64,000 nt of DNA from Berkiella sp963829835. GTDB taxonomy: Bacteria; Pseudomonadota; Gammaproteobacteria; Berkiellales; Berkiellaceae. Position 1 is the stretch's first letter. Each line of letters opens with the position of its first letter. The position numbers and the translations under genes were made by a program. Of this stretch, positions 34,527 through 43,277 are shown piece after piece. The stretch is from positions 2,790,001-2,854,000 of the forward strand of contig CAWHKC010000004.1 in the NCBI GenBank assembly GCA_963829835.1. Direction: 5' to 3'. Under the pieces are notes generated by a model, which was not told the origin of the DNA, did not search any database, and worked only from the letters and a program-made list of their open reading frames with translations.

Positions 34527-35309
34527 ATGGAACTTTCAGATTTATGCTTTGTTTTTCATCAAAATCAGTTATTGGTTAATAGCGATAACCCTGTAAATCC
34601 TATTCCAGCTTTCCAAGATGTCGATCCTTTCCATTTCAAAATTACATCACAGCATTTAATTGGTTACTGGAATAACAAAACATGCTTTGGATTAGACATA
34701 GAGCAAGCAGAGTTGCTTCCACCAAAGTTTCATTTTCAACCCTTGCGGCAAGCCGCATTGCATCTTTTATCACCAGATATTTTTTATTTAGCTGGTCGTG
34801 CCAGCCAGATCCTCGAGTGGGATAAAACCCATCAATTTTGTAGTCGCTGTGGGAGCGTGGTTAAGGCAAGTGAAACTGAGCGGGTTAAAATATGCCCCAA
34901 TTGCAAACTTCTTTTCTATCCGCGTATTTCTCCTTCCATGATTGTGGCTGTTACTAAAGAAGATAAAATTTTGCTTGCGCGTTCTCCTCATTTTACAGAA
35001 AAAGTGTATAGCATTTTAGCGGGATTTGTAGAGCCAGGTGAGAGCGCAGAAGAAACAGTTCACCGCGAAGTACAAGAAGAAGTTGGGATCAAAATTAAAA
35101 ATCTAAAATATCATCATAGTCAGCCTTGGCCTTTTTCTAATTCCCTGATGCTGGGTTACACCGCAGAATATGATTCAGGAGAGATTGTGATTGACGGCGT
35201 TGAAATAGAGGATGCAGGCTGGTTTAGTCGCGATAATTTACCACCATTGCCAACGCCTATCAGCATTTCCAGGAAATTAATTGATATGTTTATAAATAAG
35301 CAATTATAA
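34527..35309 (+). CDS. nudC: NAD-capped RNA / NADH pyrophosphatase NudC
   Basis: The 260-residue product has a four-Cys zinc ribbon (FCSRCG ... ICPNCK), the Nudix box GFVEPGESAEETVHREVQEEVGI (partly quoted by its pattern Gx5Ex7REUxEE) and the NudC-specific SQPWPFSNSLM motif. NudC hydrolyses NAD(H) and removes NAD caps from RNA 5' ends. It is the last gene of the dipZ-pirin-nudC operon; a type A palindrome follows. Confidence 0.96.
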   Translation: MELSDLCFVFHQNQLLVNSDNPVNPIPAFQDVDPFHFKITSQHLIGYWNNKTCFGLDIEQAELLPPKFHFQPLRQAALHLLSPDIFYLAGRASQILEWDKTHQFCSRCGSVVKASETERVKICPNCKLLFYPRISPSMIVAVTKEDKILLARSPHFTEKVYSILAGFVEPGESAEETVHREVQEEVGIKIKNLKYHHSQPWPFSNSLMLGYTAEYDSGEIVIDGVEIEDAGWFSRDNLPPLPTPISISRKLIDMFINKQL

Positions 35310-35334
35310 ATATAATCGATTTTGATCTCTCTAA

Positions 35335-35414
35335 GTAGGGTGGGCAAAGCTTTTAGCGTGCCCACCAATTCAAAACTAAAATGGTGGGCACGCTAAAAGC
35401 TTTGTCCACCCTAC
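35335..35414. repeat. Type A intergenic palindrome (copy 3)
   Basis: GTAGGGTGGGCAAAGCTTTT at the left end and its near complement ending CCACCCTAC at the right end form a nearly perfect stem of about 33 bases. It lies between nudC and mgtA. Confidence 0.9.
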
Positions 35415-35490
35415 ATATATATCCAGCACTCATGTTTTCAGTGAAAAGTCCGACTCTTATATTCATATAAAACCATTCTTGAGGCCCAAC

Positions 35491-38145
35491 ATGAAAGGAA
35501 CATTTGGGGCAAAAGACTTCTTATTAAAATTATCGGATCTTGAAAATGATGCAGTTTATGAAGAACTTCAGTCTTCACCTCAAGGTTTAGTGCAAGAAGA
35601 AGTTGAAGCCAGACTTGAAAAATATGGCAAAAATCTAGTTGCCAAAGAAAAAGCCCAAGCATGGTATATCATGCTTATTAGCAATTTTAAAAATCCTTTT
35701 ATTATTGTGCTCATCATATTAGGAGTCGTATCTTATCTTACAGATGATATTCCCGCGACGATTATTGTGAGTATCATGATTTTACTCAGTGTGATCATGC
35801 GATTTACGCAAGAATATCGATCATCAAATGCTGCCGAAGCCTTAAGAGCAATGGTACAAACAAAAGCAACCACCAAAAGAAAAATAACTGTTAAAGATGA
35901 AGACGATGTAGAAAAACATATTATAAAAAAGTGTGAAATTCCGTTTGAAGAACTTGTACCTGGTGACATTGTTTATTTATCAGCAGGAGATATGATTCCG
36001 GCTGATGTACGTATTTTACGTTCAAAAGATCTATTTATCAGTCAGTCGGCATTAACCGGAGAATCCATACCTGTTGAAAAATATGATACTTTAGGCAGTG
36101 TCATGGAAAAAAGCTCTCTTAAGTCTTCAGCGGTGCAATCAAACGCATTGGAGCGAAATAATCTTGGCTTTATGGGAACCAGTGTTGTGAGTGGATCTGC
36201 AAAAGCAATTATTGTTTCTACAGGGCGTGAAACATATTTGGGATCCCTAGCTAAACATATTATTGGTCATCGAAGCCAAACAAGCTTTGATAAAGGGGTC
36301 AATAGTGTTACTTGGATGTTGATTAAATTTATTCTTGTCATGGTACCCATTGTATTTATTATCAATATTATTACGAAAGGAAATTGGCAAGAATCATTTC
36401 TATTTGCCCTCGCTGTAGCCGTAGGCTTGACCCCTGAAATGTTACCTATGATAGTCACGGCTAACTTGGCAAAAGGTGCCCTTGCCATGTCTAAACATAA
36501 AGTGATTGTGAAAAGGCTTAACGCCATTCAAAACTTAGGGGCAATGGATATATTATGTACCGATAAGACGGGTACCTTAACCCAAGATAAAATTATTCTT
36601 TTGAAATATTTAGATATAAACGGAGATGAGAGTTCACAAGTATTAGAGTTTGGCTTTTTAAATAGCTTTTATCAAACGGGTCTTAAAAACTTACTAGATA
36701 AAGCTGTTATCAATTATGCTGAATCTGAACAGCAAACAGAATATAGTAAAGATTATAAAAAGATTGATGAAATTCCGTTTGATTTTATAAGACGAAGAAT
36801 GTCCGTTGTTCTTTCCAAAGAAGATACTGAACATTTGTTAATATGTAAGGGTGCTGTAGAAGAAATATTAGGTATCTGCAAAGATGTTCAATTAAATGAA
36901 AGTAATATCAGAATAGATGACAACTTAAGAAACAAAATTAGTTCTCTTGCTATCGATCTTAACGAGGATGGCTTTCGTGTGATTGCGGTAGCGTATAAAA
37001 AAATGCCTCAATCAGATAAAGCCTATTCAGTTAATGATGAGCAAGATATGCTTTTAGTAGGTTTGATGGCGTTTTTAGATCCACCTAAGGAAACAGCCAG
37101 TGGCGCTATTAAAGAGCTACATAAACATGGGGTTGAAGTTAAAATTTTAACGGGCGATAACGGTACAATTACAAAAAGAATATGTAAAGAGGTTCAAATA
37201 TCATCGGAACATGCATTACTTGGCAATGAAATTGAGAACATGAGCGATGAGCAATTATCAGAAGCAGTTGTCAATACAACTATCTTTGCAAAGCTTAATC
37301 CCTTACAAAAGTCACGTATTATTAAAATACTTCAAAAGAAAGGTCATACGGTAGGATTTCTAGGAGACGGCATCAATGATGCCGCAGCTTTACGTGATGC
37401 TGATGTTGGTATATCGGTAGATTCAGCGACTGATATTGCGCGAGAATCAGCAGATATTATTTTATTGGAGAAAAGTCTATTAGTATTGGGAGAAGGGGTC
37501 TTAAAAGGACGAGAAGTTTACGGAAATATTATAAAATATATAAAAATGACGGCTAGCTCAAATTTCGGAAATGTTTTTAGCGTGATGGTTGCCAGTGCTT
37601 TCCTTCCCTTTTTACCCATGTTGCCTTTACAGTTGTTAATTCAAAATCTCTGTTATGATATATCACAATTAGCCCTTCCTTGGGATAGAATGGATAAAGA
37701 ATTTCTTAAAAAACCACGTAAATGGGATCCTAAAGGAATAGGGCGTTTCATGATTTATCTTGGTCCAACCAGTTCAATTTTTGACATGACCACATTTGCA
37801 ATATTATGGTATGTATATGGTGCTAATTCGGTAGCACATCAAGATTTTTTCCAATCTGGTTGGTTTGTAGAAGGACTGTTGTCACAAACCTTAATTGTGC
37901 ATTTGCTACGAACACAGAAAATTCCGTTTATCCAAAGTGTAGCGGCTATGCCTTTAATCTTTATGACGGTCATCATCATGGGTTTAGGACTTTATTTGCC
38001 GTTTTCGTCTTTAGGACCTTTGATTAAGTTAATTCATTTACCTGGAAGTTATTTTATTTGGCTCTTTTTTACATTGCTTTCTTATTGCATTGTGGTACAG
38101 CTTGTTAAAATGTGGTTTATCCATAGATTTAAAAGTTGGCTATAG
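35491..38145 (+). CDS. mgtA: Magnesium-translocating P-type ATPase (MgtA/MgtB type)
   Basis: This 884-residue P3B-type pump imports Mg2+. Visible motifs are the actuator SALTGES, the phosphorylation site DKTGTLTQDK (D358), the nucleotide-binding KGA region (LLICKGAVEE), TGDNGTITK and the hinge GDGINDAAALRDADVGISVDSATDIARESADIILL. About ten membrane segments flank these in the normal places (the N-terminal pair near 60-110 and the C-terminal six after 690). The ATG at 35491 follows GAGG; TTG at 35479 is a weaker alternative. No mgtC or leader riboswitch could be recognised upstream. Confidence 0.94.
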   Translation: MKGTFGAKDFLLKLSDLENDAVYEELQSSPQGLVQEEVEARLEKYGKNLVAKEKAQAWYIMLISNFKNPFIIVLIILGVVSYLTDDIPATIIVSIMILLSVIMRFTQEYRSSNAAEALRAMVQTKATTKRKITVKDEDDVEKHIIKKCEIPFEELVPGDIVYLSAGDMIPADVRILRSKDLFISQSALTGESIPVEKYDTLGSVMEKSSLKSSAVQSNALERNNLGFMGTSVVSGSAKAIIVSTGRETYLGSLAKHIIGHRSQTSFDKGVNSVTWMLIKFILVMVPIVFIINIITKGNWQESFLFALAVAVGLTPEMLPMIVTANLAKGALAMSKHKVIVKRLNAIQNLGAMDILCTDKTGTLTQDKIILLKYLDINGDESSQVLEFGFLNSFYQTGLKNLLDKAVINYAESEQQTEYSKDYKKIDEIPFDFIRRRMSVVLSKEDTEHLLICKGAVEEILGICKDVQLNESNIRIDDNLRNKISSLAIDLNEDGFRVIAVAYKKMPQSDKAYSVNDEQDMLLVGLMAFLDPPKETASGAIKELHKHGVEVKILTGDNGTITKRICKEVQISSEHALLGNEIENMSDEQLSEAVVNTTIFAKLNPLQKSRIIKILQKKGHTVGFLGDGINDAAALRDADVGISVDSATDIARESADIILLEKSLLVLGEGVLKGREVYGNIIKYIKMTASSNFGNVFSVMVASAFLPFLPMLPLQLLIQNLCYDISQLALPWDRMDKEFLKKPRKWDPKGIGRFMIYLGPTSSIFDMTTFAILWYVYGANSVAHQDFFQSGWFVEGLLSQTLIVHLLRTQKIPFIQSVAAMPLIFMTVIIMGLGLYLPFSSLGPLIKLIHLPGSYFIWLFFTLLSYCIVVQLVKMWFIHRFKSWL

Positions 38146-38225
38146 ACTTTTTATATAGTTTGAAATAAGTTAGAGATGATTATCTCGCACTTAGTCGAAG
38201 CTAAGTATCTAACAACAAGGGATTG

Positions 38226-39446
38226 ATGTTGAAAAGAACCGCATTATTATTTTGGTTGGGTTTTGTGTCCTGCGTGACCTTTGCGGATGAAGAAGCCGCC
38301 CAACCACAAACACCTGCAAAATTAAAATCTGAAGCTGATGCAAAAGAAGAAACAGCTGCGAAACCAGATGAAAATACCAAAGATACTGTAAAAAAAGATC
38401 CCTGTAATGGCGTTAAAATCGTAGGTTATGTACAAGAGTCTTACAATCATTTGGAAAGAGAAAATCGTTTTATTAGTGGGGTGTTCGATCGATCCTTTGA
38501 TCTCAAAGAAAATGGTACAGCTCTACAGCAAGCTGCACTCACCGTTTCCTATCTCCCAGATGCCGGCTTGGGTGGTTTGGTCAATGTTGTTCTTGGTCTA
38601 GACGCTTTTATCATTGCACCATATGGCTATAATCCAGATATAGGAAGCAATAATATTGGCTTTGTGCCTGCCCAAGTCTATCTAAATTATAATCAAGGCT
38701 CGTTTACCTGGATGGTTGGTAATTTTAATAGTTTGGTAGGATTGGAAGCAACAGATCCTACTAATAATACTAATTTCTCACTTTCAAATCCCGCGACATT
38801 CTCACAGCCAAACTCGGTGATGGGTGTGAGAATGACCTACGCCATGAATGATAAAGTAAAACTTATTATGGGTGTAAATAATGGCTGGGATGATATTCGC
38901 GATACAAGCCGCGATAAAACGATAGAGCTCAGTATTGCTTATACACCTAATAAAAAGTTATCTTTGAATATTGACAGCCTCTCAGGCCAACAACGTGTGG
39001 TTGATAAGACAGCAACTGGTCCCATTGGCACTAGAAATATTTTTGATATCTATGGCACATTTAATGTGACAGAAAAATTAAGTCTTTCTGCTAATTTTGA
39101 CTATGGAAACCAGAATAATACAACACAACAAATTGGTAATCCCGGAAGAGCAATCTGGATTGGTTTCGCTGGCTATGTAAATTACAAATTTAATGATAAA
39201 TGGCGAGTCTCTTTACGTGGTGATGACTTTAGCGATAGAGATGGTTACCGGACAGGTGTGCCTCAAAATCTGAAAGAAGCGACTTTCACTGTTGGCTATA
39301 TTCCGGTGAAAAACTTAAATTTATGTGCGGAAGTCCGTCGTGATGTCTCAAATGCAAATTCATTCGTTGACAAAAATGGCACCACATTGGGCAATGCCCA
39401 GCAGTCATTTGCTATAGCAGCGCTTTATCTATTCAGCAACACTTGA
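38226..39446 (+). CDS. Outer-membrane beta-barrel porin-like protein
   Basis: The 406-residue product has a signal peptide (MLKRTALLFWLGFVSCVTFA), then an acidic Lys/Glu/Ala-rich spacer (22-60). A barrel follows with alternating beta strands and repeated aromatic girdle residues (KIVGYVQESYNHL, VYLNYNQGSFTWMVGNFN, SVMGVRMTYAMNDKVKLIMGVNNGWDD). It ends in an aromatic-rich strand, AIAALYLFSNT. The arrangement resembles the BBP2-type porins. The ATG at 38226 follows AAGGGA. Substrate unknown. A type B repeat follows its stop. Confidence 0.86.
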   Translation: MLKRTALLFWLGFVSCVTFADEEAAQPQTPAKLKSEADAKEETAAKPDENTKDTVKKDPCNGVKIVGYVQESYNHLERENRFISGVFDRSFDLKENGTALQQAALTVSYLPDAGLGGLVNVVLGLDAFIIAPYGYNPDIGSNNIGFVPAQVYLNYNQGSFTWMVGNFNSLVGLEATDPTNNTNFSLSNPATFSQPNSVMGVRMTYAMNDKVKLIMGVNNGWDDIRDTSRDKTIELSIAYTPNKKLSLNIDSLSGQQRVVDKTATGPIGTRNIFDIYGTFNVTEKLSLSANFDYGNQNNTTQQIGNPGRAIWIGFAGYVNYKFNDKWRVSLRGDDFSDRDGYRTGVPQNLKEATFTVGYIPVKNLNLCAEVRRDVSNANSFVDKNGTTLGNAQQSFAIAALYLFSNT

Positions 39447-39450
39447 GAAA

Positions 39451-39481
39451 CTGGATACCGCGGACCAGCCGCGGTACGTAG
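39451..39481. repeat. Type B repeat (copy)
   Basis: CTGGATACCGCG and CGCGGTACGTAG flank a short loop. It starts five bases after the porin stop and ends just before the MFS reading frame opens. Confidence 0.75.
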
Positions 39482-39562
39482 ACATGGTGGATTATTAATA
39501 ATTCAAAAAACACTTCTTTTAAATTTATCATCTTAATAGGAATTGTCAGTTTATTTGCTGAT

Positions 39563-40678
39563 ATGACCTATGAAGGAGCAAGAAGCATCACGGGTCCTTA
39601 TTTGGCATTGCTTGGAGCAAATGCGGCTACCGTTGGTTTTGTTGCTGGATTTGGAGAACTCGTTGGGTATGCGCTTCGGTTTGTATCAGGATATCTTGCT
39701 GATAAAACCACAAGATATTGGGCAATTACCATTTTCGGTTATTTATGCAACCTTTTAGCTGTACCACTTCTGGCATTGACTAATCACTGGTGGATGGCCG
39801 CGAGCCTTATGATATTAGAACGAATGGGTAAAGCTATTCGTACGCCAACCAGAGATGCCATGTTATCTCATGCATGCCAGGGCGTTGGCATGGGTTGGGG
39901 TTTTGGCTTACATGAAGCGCTCGATCAAACGGGTGCGATGCTAGGTCCTCTTATTGTTGCTATAGTCTTATATTTTAAGGGTACCTATCAATTTAGTTTT
40001 GGGATCTTATTGATTCCCGCATTGTTGGCCTTGTTACTTCTTTTCGTTGCATATAGACAATATCCCAATCCTCAATCTTTAGAGGTTTCAAAAGAAAATC
40101 TACAAACAAAAGGATTTAAAAATTCAGCTTTTTGGTTGTATTTAGTGGCTGCTTCATTTATAGCGGCCGGTTACGCTGATTTTCCGTTAATGGCTTATCA
40201 TTTAGAAAAAACAAAAGTATTAACCTCAATTTGGATCCCAATCAGCTATTCTATTGCCATGGGAATAAGTGGCTTAGCCTCATTATTATTTGGTCATTTA
40301 TACGATAAGAAAGGTTTCATAATACTTATTTTCATAACACTCCTATGCAGTTTATTTTCACCCTTAGTTTTTCTTGGTGACTTTACTATGATCATGTTAG
40401 GGGTTGTATTATGGGGCATTGGGGTAGGCGTCCATGAATCCCTGATGCGTGCAATTATTGCAAATATGATCCCTAGCAATAGAAGAGCATCTGCCTATGG
40501 CGTATTTAATTTAGGCTATGGTGTTTGTTGGTTTTTAGGCAGCTTTTTAATGGGTATTCTTTATGATTACTCTATTTTGAATTTAGTTATATTTTCAATG
40601 GTGATTCAATTAATGGCTATTCCCATTTTATGGGTCGTTATGCGAAAGGTTGACCTCCAGCCTAACCAGCCAACTTAG
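39563..40678 (+). CDS. MFS transporter (start codon uncertain, N-terminus probably longer)
   Basis: The protein has the twelve-segment MFS layout, including GYLADKTTRYWAI and RMGKAIRTPTRDAML after the first segments and GHLYDKKGFII in the middle. The first ATG is at 39563, but the reading frame is open from 39482. The codons before that ATG read SFKFIILIGIVSLFAD directly into MTYEGARSITG, which is clearly the rest of the first membrane helix. No ATG, GTG or TTG occurs in that extension; ATT codons at 39491 and 39494 lie just after GGTGG. Either an ATT start is used, or a mutation removed the start, or the shorter form is made. Substrate unknown. Confidence 0.85.
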   Translation: MTYEGARSITGPYLALLGANAATVGFVAGFGELVGYALRFVSGYLADKTTRYWAITIFGYLCNLLAVPLLALTNHWWMAASLMILERMGKAIRTPTRDAMLSHACQGVGMGWGFGLHEALDQTGAMLGPLIVAIVLYFKGTYQFSFGILLIPALLALLLLFVAYRQYPNPQSLEVSKENLQTKGFKNSAFWLYLVAASFIAAGYADFPLMAYHLEKTKVLTSIWIPISYSIAMGISGLASLLFGHLYDKKGFIILIFITLLCSLFSPLVFLGDFTMIMLGVVLWGIGVGVHESLMRAIIANMIPSNRRASAYGVFNLGYGVCWFLGSFLMGILYDYSILNLVIFSMVIQLMAIPILWVVMRKVDLQPNQPT

Positions 40679-40773
40679 TCGGCAAACAAACTTTCAGTTC
40701 AGTCAATGCTTTACATTCGAACCTCAATATTATTCAATGACATCCAAATTCAACTGTTTAATTTGGATGTGTT

Positions 40774-41889
40774 ATGTCAGATGCGCTAAAGCTTGTTCGT
40801 CAAGAATTATTAAATATTAAGGCTTTTGATAGCTCAAGAGACGGGTTTGAGACCGGGGTATTGCTGGATGCCAATGAATGTCCTTGGAATACCACTAATC
40901 AAGAGGGTACTCAACTCAATCGTTATATTGATAGCATGTTTGACGATAGCATTTTAGATGCGTTATCTCATTTTTACCAAGTAGACACATCACAAATATT
41001 ACTCACACGTGGTAGTTGCGAAGGTATCGATTTACTAGTTCGTGCTTTTTGTCGATCCTACCAAGACGCTATTCTAGTATGTCCACCTACCTTTAGTATT
41101 TTCGCATTATGTGCCGCTATTCAGGGTGCTAATGTTATCAATGTTCCTTTGATCAAAGAACAAAATTTTGCGTTAGATGTTCAGGCTTTACTCAATAGCG
41201 TCACAGAAAATACTAAATTGGTTTTTATCTGTACACCGAATAATCCCACAGGCAATCTTGTTCCTATGGATGATATTCTAACAATCATTAATGCGCTCAA
41301 AGGAAAAGCCATGGTGGTAGTGGATGAAGCTTATATTGAATTTGCGCAAGGAAAAAGTGCTGCTACTTTAGTTAAGGAATATAGTCATTTAGTCGTTTTA
41401 AGAACATTGTCCAAAGCTTTTGGCTTAGCGGGGATCCGCTGTGGTGTTTTAATTTCGCAAAATCCTTTGATTAAAATATTAACAGCCATGATGTTACCGT
41501 TTCCGTTTTCTGTATTAACGACACAAGCAATTAAGCAAGCCATTACGCAGCAAAATATCGAAAAAATAAAAACGCAAATTGCTTATATCCAGCATCATAA
41601 AGAAATCCTGAAAAAAGAATTACTTACTTTATCTGTCGTTAAAAATTGTTGGGATAGTGAAGGTAATTTTTTATTTGTTGAATTTGAAGATGGAAAACAG
41701 GTTCTTCAAGCTTGTCAAAAGCATAATATTTTAGTACGACATTTTATGGGCGTGAAGGAATATGAAAATTACTTGCGCATCAGTGTCGCATTAGATGATC
41801 AAAACCAAAAGTTAATTGCCATGTTGAAAGAGTTGAGTGACTCTAGAAATGTTGCTCAAACGCGATTGATGGAAGTAGAAATTAATTAA
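40774..41889 (+). CDS. hisC: Histidinol-phosphate aminotransferase (HisC-like)
   Basis: This PLP enzyme of fold type I is 371 residues, the normal length. It has DANECPWN near the N-terminus, LTRGSCEGIDLLVRAFC, the PxNPTG segment (CTPNNPTGNLVP), VVVDEAYIEFA and the PLP-lysine motif RTLSKAFGLAGIRCG, followed by LRISVA near the end. No other his gene lies nearby, so it may act on histidinol phosphate or on a related aromatic or imidazole substrate. A half copy of the type A repeat follows. Confidence 0.93.
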   Translation: MSDALKLVRQELLNIKAFDSSRDGFETGVLLDANECPWNTTNQEGTQLNRYIDSMFDDSILDALSHFYQVDTSQILLTRGSCEGIDLLVRAFCRSYQDAILVCPPTFSIFALCAAIQGANVINVPLIKEQNFALDVQALLNSVTENTKLVFICTPNNPTGNLVPMDDILTIINALKGKAMVVVDEAYIEFAQGKSAATLVKEYSHLVVLRTLSKAFGLAGIRCGVLISQNPLIKILTAMMLPFPFSVLTTQAIKQAITQQNIEKIKTQIAYIQHHKEILKKELLTLSVVKNCWDSEGNFLFVEFEDGKQVLQACQKHNILVRHFMGVKEYENYLRISVALDDQNQKLIAMLKELSDSRNVAQTRLMEVEIN

Positions 41890-41894
41890 TTGGT

Positions 41895-42203
41895 TTATTG
41901 CAGGGTATTGATTGAATTGGTGGGCACGCAAAGCTTTGCCCACCCTACATAAGATTTGAACTTCCTTTCAACTGGCGTAGCATCCGTCTCAACCTGCGGC
42001 TTACTTGCAGCAACGGGTAAAACATGAATATTAATTATTTTCCATTCATTATTTTCTTTAATTAATTCATATTCTACTGTGGTTTCCTTGCCATCTTTGG
42101 ATAGAAGGGTAGCAGTGACAGAGCCTTTGTCATTTTTAAAGCTTCTTGAAGGGAAAGTTGCTGATTTATTGTTAGTACGGGCTGGCGCAGGGCTGTATTT
42201 GTA
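41895..42203 (-). pseudogene. 3' fragment of an unidentified gene, running into a type A repeat
   Basis: On the minus strand a frame without start codon reads SRSFKNDKGSVTATLLSKDG and then KETTVEYELIKENNEWKIIN followed by IHVLPVAASKP. This looks like the end of a small SnoaL/DUF4864-like domain (a beta strand, then 'YELIKENNEWKIINI'). It begins after an in-frame TAA (42204-42206) and has no ATG, GTG or TTG. Its last codons are the translation of the type A half repeat (YVGWAKLCVPTN) to the stop at 41895. I read it as a decayed gene tail. It lies 12 bases after the MarR gene. Confidence 0.55.
41917..41948. repeat. Type A repeat, half copy
   Basis: TTGGTGGGCACGC runs to TTTGCCCACCCTAC, matching the right arm of the full elements. 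The left arm is absent. Confidence 0.75.
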
Positions 42204-42214
42204 TTACCCTGCGG

Positions 42215-42664
42215 TTAACCTAATCTTTTATTTAAAATAGCCAACAATTCACTCAACCACGGCGTTTCTTTAGTAAAAAATACCGCATCGATCCCCTCTA
42301 CCAAAGGGATTGCTTTCAAGGTTAATTCACGTCCTTTGGGAGATAACGTTAGTGAATAGGCCCTCTTATCATCAGGTTTACGAAGACGAACAATTAATTT
42401 TTTCTCAAGCAGTGTTTGCACTAAATCAGACATCATCATTTTATCGATATGCGTAAAATCGGACACTTGAGATTGAGAAGCACCTTCACCATTGACTGTA
42501 CTTAGCCATAAAATACCCGCCAAGGCCACAAACTGAGGGTGGGTTAAACCGATTGTTTGCAATGCCTTGCGTTGTTGCTGTTGCCATTGATTTGTAAGTC
42601 GCCACAGGAGAAAGCCTGGGCTGTCTTCCGGTTGTTTGAAAGAAAAATTCATGGGTTCAGACAT
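42215..42664 (-). CDS. MarR family transcriptional regulator
   Basis: The 149-residue protein has the MarR winged-helix layout: LLWRLTNQWQQQQRKAL (dimer helix), THPQFVALAGILWLS, the recognition-helix region SQSQVSDFTHIDKMMMSDLVQTLLEKKLI, and the wing VRLRKPDDKRAYSLTLSPKGREL. Such regulators usually repress their own operon until a small aromatic ligand binds. It overlaps the upstream SRPBCC gene by 8 bases; the perfect palindrome at 43107-43130 before that gene is the likely operator. The ATG at 42664 is chosen by this coupling. Confidence 0.93.
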   Translation of the reverse strand: MSEPMNFSFKQPEDSPGFLLWRLTNQWQQQQRKALQTIGLTHPQFVALAGILWLSTVNGEGASQSQVSDFTHIDKMMMSDLVQTLLEKKLIVRLRKPDDKRAYSLTLSPKGRELTLKAIPLVEGIDAVFFTKETPWLSELLAILNKRLG

Positions 42665-43082
42665 AGCCCCGCGCAACTTTAATTAACATATTGGTTTGTT
42701 CTGGCAGGCTTGCGACAATATCTTGTGCAACAATCTTTCGCCATAACCATGCAAGTGGCCCTACAACTTTAATGGTTGTTGTAAGCTTTAAGCCATCTGC
42801 CACTTGTTCCATATGGTGTGTTCCGTATAACCCAGCTAAGAAAAATTGAGTGTAATCTGTAAAGGTTTTGTTTGGTATGCACTCTATGATTTTCATAGAT
42901 ACGGTCTTGGGCCACCCTTTGGGTTTAAAGGTGATAAGGGTGCCATTCTCAAAAGGGCCATTAGACTTCGCCCATTCAGTATCCGTGTCCCAAGTGGGCC
43001 GATTGGGTATATCAGACCAGATCTTCCAAATTTGATGGGGTTCAATGCCTTTAACGATTATAGAATGCGATTTTTGCCACAT
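42657..43082 (-). CDS. SRPBCC family (polyketide cyclase/START-like) protein
   Basis: The 141-residue product matches the SRPBCC ligand-binding fold: MWQKSHSIIVKGIEPHQIWKIWSDIPNRPTWDTDTEW at the N-terminus (quoted by pattern: I-x-A/E-P-x-x-I-W-x-x-W-S-D-x-x-x-x-P-x-W-D), GTLITFKPKGWPKTV and a long C-terminal helix. These proteins bind or shuttle small hydrophobic molecules. GGAGG precedes the ATG at 43082. It is co-transcribed with the MarR gene, whose ligand might be the same compound. Confidence 0.88.
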   Translation of the reverse strand: MWQKSHSIIVKGIEPHQIWKIWSDIPNRPTWDTDTEWAKSNGPFENGTLITFKPKGWPKTVSMKIIECIPNKTFTDYTQFFLAGLYGTHHMEQVADGLKLTTTIKVVGPLAWLWRKIVAQDIVASLPEQTNMLIKVARGYV

Positions 43083-43106
43083 AGCAGCCTCCAAATAGGG
43101 TTAAGT

Positions 43107-43130
43107 ACATGGTAAGTGCGCTTACCATGT
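43107..43130. promoter_or_regulatory. Palindromic operator of the SRPBCC-MarR operon
   Basis: ACATGGTAAG and its exact complement CTTACCATGT flank the four bases TGCG, 24 bases upstream of the SRPBCC start. A perfect 10+10 palindrome at this place fits a MarR dimer site and autoregulation. Confidence 0.75.
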
Positions 43131-43277
43131 GTGTCAAGCACTATTTTGAGTCTAAGCAGGAAGCTAAACTTATATCTATAAATCAACTAATATTTAAATG
43201 AAGAACTTATTACCATCGTGTCAAAGTATTGACAGGCTTAGAATGCATTCTTTTATTTTTAATCAAAAGTTGTCACT

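Noticed and set aside
35415..35490. Magnesium riboswitch or leader before mgtA
   Set aside because: The space after the type A repeat is about 75 bases and I see no recognisable leader structure; MgtA-type leaders are much longer.
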